In this document: one piece after another, positions 61,922 through 64,000 of the stretch
Layout of the letters: each line of letters opens with the position of its first letter
Numbering within the stretch: the first letter of the stretch is position 1
NCBI RefSeq assembly: GCF_000214825.1
Contig: NC_015581.1
Span: forward strand, 744,001-808,000
Source: Thiomicrospira cyclica ALM1
GTDB lineage: Bacteria; Pseudomonadota; Gammaproteobacteria; Thiomicrospirales; Thiomicrospiraceae
Reading direction: 5' to 3'
Length of the DNA stretch: 64,000 nucleotides
Program-made: the position numbers and the translations under genes
The notes under the pieces: generated by a model
Database searches by the model: none
What the model saw: only the letters and a program-made list of their open reading frames with translations
What the model was told of the DNA's origin: nothing

Positions 61922-64000
61922 ATGGAACACTTAGCACCAAAGGAATCGAAGCGTGTTTTGATTATGCCATTGCGTGATGTGGTGGTTTTTCCGGGTTCTG
62001 TGATGCCATTATTTGTTGGCCGCGAGAAATCAATTAATGCAGTTTATGAAGCTTTGAAGCGTGATAGGCAATTGTTTTTAATTGCCCAGAAAAATCCTGA
62101 TCAAGACCAACCTTCGCGCAGTGATTTATACGAGGTGGGTACATTAGCCACTATTCTTCAGACTTTGAAGCTACCTGATGGCACTGTTAAGGTTTTAGTT
62201 GAAGGAATGCATCGGTTTAATTTAGACCAGCTTCACAATGAAGGTGAGTTTTTAGAAGCTGATATTTCGGCTTTGCCTGAAGATGTTGGGCCAAATACTG
62301 ATACCAATCCATTAAAAGCCGTTTTAATCGAGCGCTTTTTTCATCTTGCTGAAATTAAAAAGAAGCTACCCGCAGAAGTGCGTGAGAGTATCGAAAAAGC
62401 AAAAGATGCGGCTAAGTTGGTTGATTTGATGGCGGTCAGTTTAAGTTTAAACATCGTTAAAAAACAGCAGTTACTTAGCCAAGTATCAATCAATGATCGT
62501 CTTGAAGCAATGTTAGGGTTTATTGAAGAAGATATTGATATTATCGAGTCAGAAAAACGTATTAACATGCGGGTGAAAAAGCAGATAGATCGTACCCAGC
62601 GCGAATACTATTTGAATGAAAAATTGAAGGCGATTCACAAAGAGTTGAATCAAGACGATGAAGATCCTCAAAACGGTATTGAAGCGAAAATTGTTGCCGC
62701 TAATATGCCGGAGGCCGTCGAGAAGCGCGCTAAGTCAGAATTTAAAAAATTACGCCAAATGCAGGCACAATCAGCGGAAGCAAATGTTATTCGTAACTAT
62801 TTAGACTGGTTGGTGAGTTTGCCTTGGTCAAAACGTACGCGAGTATCGAAGGATTTGGTTAAATCTCAGGCGATATTGGATGAACAGCACTTTGGCCTTG
62901 AACGTGTTAAAGAGCGAATCATTGAGTATTTAGCGGTTCAACAACGAGTGAAAAAACTAAAAGGACCGATTTTGTGTCTGGTTGGTCCGCCAGGTGTCGG
63001 TAAAACCACACTGGCTCGTTCAATCGCCGAAGCCACTAATCGTGAATACGTGCGTGTTGCCCTTGGTGGGGTGCGTGATGAGGCTGAGATTCGAGGACAT
63101 CGTCGTACTTATATTGGCGCTTTGCCCGGTAAAATCATCCAAAAAATGGCCAGTATTAAAACAAAAAACCCACTATTTTTGTTGGATGAGGTTGATAAGA
63201 TGAGCCGCGATATGCGCGGTGATCCGGCAAGTGCTTTGTTGGAGGTGCTTGATCCTGAACAAAACAACCATTTCAGTGATCATTACCTTGAAGTCGATTA
63301 TGACTTGTCAGAGGTTATGTTTGTCGCGACATCGAACTCGATGGATATTCCAGAAGCATTGATGGATCGGATGGAGGTTATTAATCTTGCGGGTTATACG
63401 GAATTAGAAAAAATCCGCATTGCCTTGGATCACTTAATTCCTCGTCAGTTAAAAGATCATGGTCTAAAAGCCACAGAACTGACTATTACCGAAGACGCTG
63501 TCGTTTCGATGATTCAAACCTATACCCGTGAAGCGGGTGTTCGTTCTTTAGATCGGGCTATTGCTAAGATTTGTCGCAAGGTTGTGAAAGCGATCTTGAC
63601 GGAGAAGCAAAAACACATCACGGTTGATAAGGCCAATTTGGCTGATTACCTAGGTGTAGCGAAGTTCCGTTTTGGTCTGGCGTCAGAGCAGGATCGTATT
63701 GGTCAAGTGACCGGTTTGGCTTGGACACGAGTAGGCGGCGACTTATTGCGCATCGAAGCTACAGCCATGACGGGCAAGGGTAAGCTTGAAACAACCGGTC
63801 AGCTGGGTAGCGTAATGACCGAATCCGTTCGTGCGGCGATGAGTGTCATACGTTCGCGGTATAAGGATTATGGTTTGGCTGCTAACTTTTATGAAACTCA
63901 GGATTTGCATTTGCATTTTCCGGAAGGTGCGATTAAAAAAGATGGTCCAAGTGCTGGTATAGCGGTTTGTACTGCAATTATCTCAGCCTTAACACATATT
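61922..64000 (+). CDS. lon: ATP-dependent protease Lon, C-terminus outside the window
   Basis: Lon degrades misfolded and regulatory proteins. The frame is open from the ATG at 61922 (AAAGGGACAAAC upstream) to the window edge, giving the first 693 residues. The N-terminal substrate-binding domain begins [10 protein letters not shown] and contains PLFVGREKS; the AAA+ domain has Walker A GPPGVGKT (about 352-359) and FLLDEVDKM. The protease domain reaches the catalytic serine in KDGPSAGI (about residue 678). The catalytic lysine, expected about 43 residues later, is beyond the edge. It lies 14 nt after clpX. Confidence 0.97.
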   Translation, partial: MEHLAPKESKRVLIMPLRDVVVFPGSVMPLFVGREKSINAVYEALKRDRQLFLIAQKNPDQDQPSRSDLYEVGTLATILQTLKLPDGTVKVLVEGMHRFNLDQLHNEGEFLEADISALPEDVGPNTDTNPLKAVLIERFFHLAEIKKKLPAEVRESIEKAKDAAKLVDLMAVSLSLNIVKKQQLLSQVSINDRLEAMLGFIEEDIDIIESEKRINMRVKKQIDRTQREYYLNEKLKAIHKELNQDDEDPQNGIEAKIVAANMPEAVEKRAKSEFKKLRQMQAQSAEANVIRNYLDWLVSLPWSKRTRVSKDLVKSQAILDEQHFGLERVKERIIEYLAVQQRVKKLKGPILCLVGPPGVGKTTLARSIAEATNREYVRVALGGVRDEAEIRGHRRTYIGALPGKIIQKMASIKTKNPLFLLDEVDKMSRDMRGDPASALLEVLDPEQNNHFSDHYLEVDYDLSEVMFVATSNSMDIPEALMDRMEVINLAGYTELEKIRIALDHLIPRQLKDHGLKATELTITEDAVVSMIQTYTREAGVRSLDRAIAKICRKVVKAILTEKQKHITVDKANLADYLGVAKFRFGLASEQDRIGQVTGLAWTRVGGDLLRIEATAMTGKGKLETTGQLGSVMTESVRAAMSVIRSRYKDYGLAANFYETQDLHLHFPEGAIKKDGPSAGIAVCTAIISALTHI

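Noticed and set aside
62341-63203. Short open frames in the lon region
   Set aside because: The true frame is lon, open from 61922 to the window edge. It simply has no stop inside the window.

Overview
The window is chromosomal DNA from a gammaproteobacterium. The partial 16S rRNA, the gene order and the ectoine genes point to a halophilic or haloalkaliphilic sulfur oxidiser of the Thiomicrospira type. That genus call is inference from recalled features, not a search. Almost every gene is a core housekeeping gene. I found no phage, transposase, CRISPR array, toxin-antitoxin pair or defence island.

Layout. (1) 1-5176: an rRNA operon, 16S (5' end outside the window), tRNA-Ile(GAT), tRNA-Ala(TGC), 23S, 5S and terminator. 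The 23S gene carries a 113-nt stem-loop in helix 25 that looks like an intervening sequence, and its ends are joined by a perfect 20-bp processing stem. (2) 5191-9222, minus strand: hemA-prfA-prmC-moeB. (3) 9474-11740: ectABC for ectoine, divergent from hemA across a region rich in palindromes. A regulator with an excisionase-type DNA-binding domain fused to a receiver domain lies tail to tail with ectC. (4) 12607-15121: a small heavy-metal-associated protein and parC. (5) 15153-16430, minus strand: a methyltransferase and queE. (6) 16552-30832: leuCDB, an M23 peptidase, asd, truA, trpF, trpB, trpA, accD, folC, a SPOR protein, purF and metZ. This is the familiar gammaproteobacterial order, but fimV and cvpA are missing from their usual places. 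(7) 30846-37321: yhbY (minus strand), rlmE, ftsH, folP, glmM, tpiA, secG. (8) 37334-52182: tRNA-Leu(GAG), the complete 14-gene nuo operon for respiratory complex I, and a DUF2818 gene. (9) 52202-58228: tRNA-fMet, a phosphomannomutase, slyD, hemJ, ybiT, a bacterial voltage-gated sodium channel, an unrecognised secreted protein, tRNA-Val and tRNA-Leu(CAA). (10) 58462-64000: tig, clpP, clpX and lon, with lon running off the right edge.

How it fits together. Complex I and HemA/HemJ serve respiration and haem synthesis. LeuCDB, Asd, TrpFBA and MetZ make amino acids, and Asd also supplies aspartate semialdehyde, the precursor of the EctB substrate. Tig, ClpXP, Lon, FtsH and SlyD handle protein folding and turnover. 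Ectoine synthesis and the sodium channel suggest life in sodium-rich water. The parts most worth a second look are the receiver-fused regulator, the hemA/ectA control region, the 23S insertion, the sodium channel beside an unknown secreted protein, and a palindromic octamer (CAGGCCTG) that seems too frequent.
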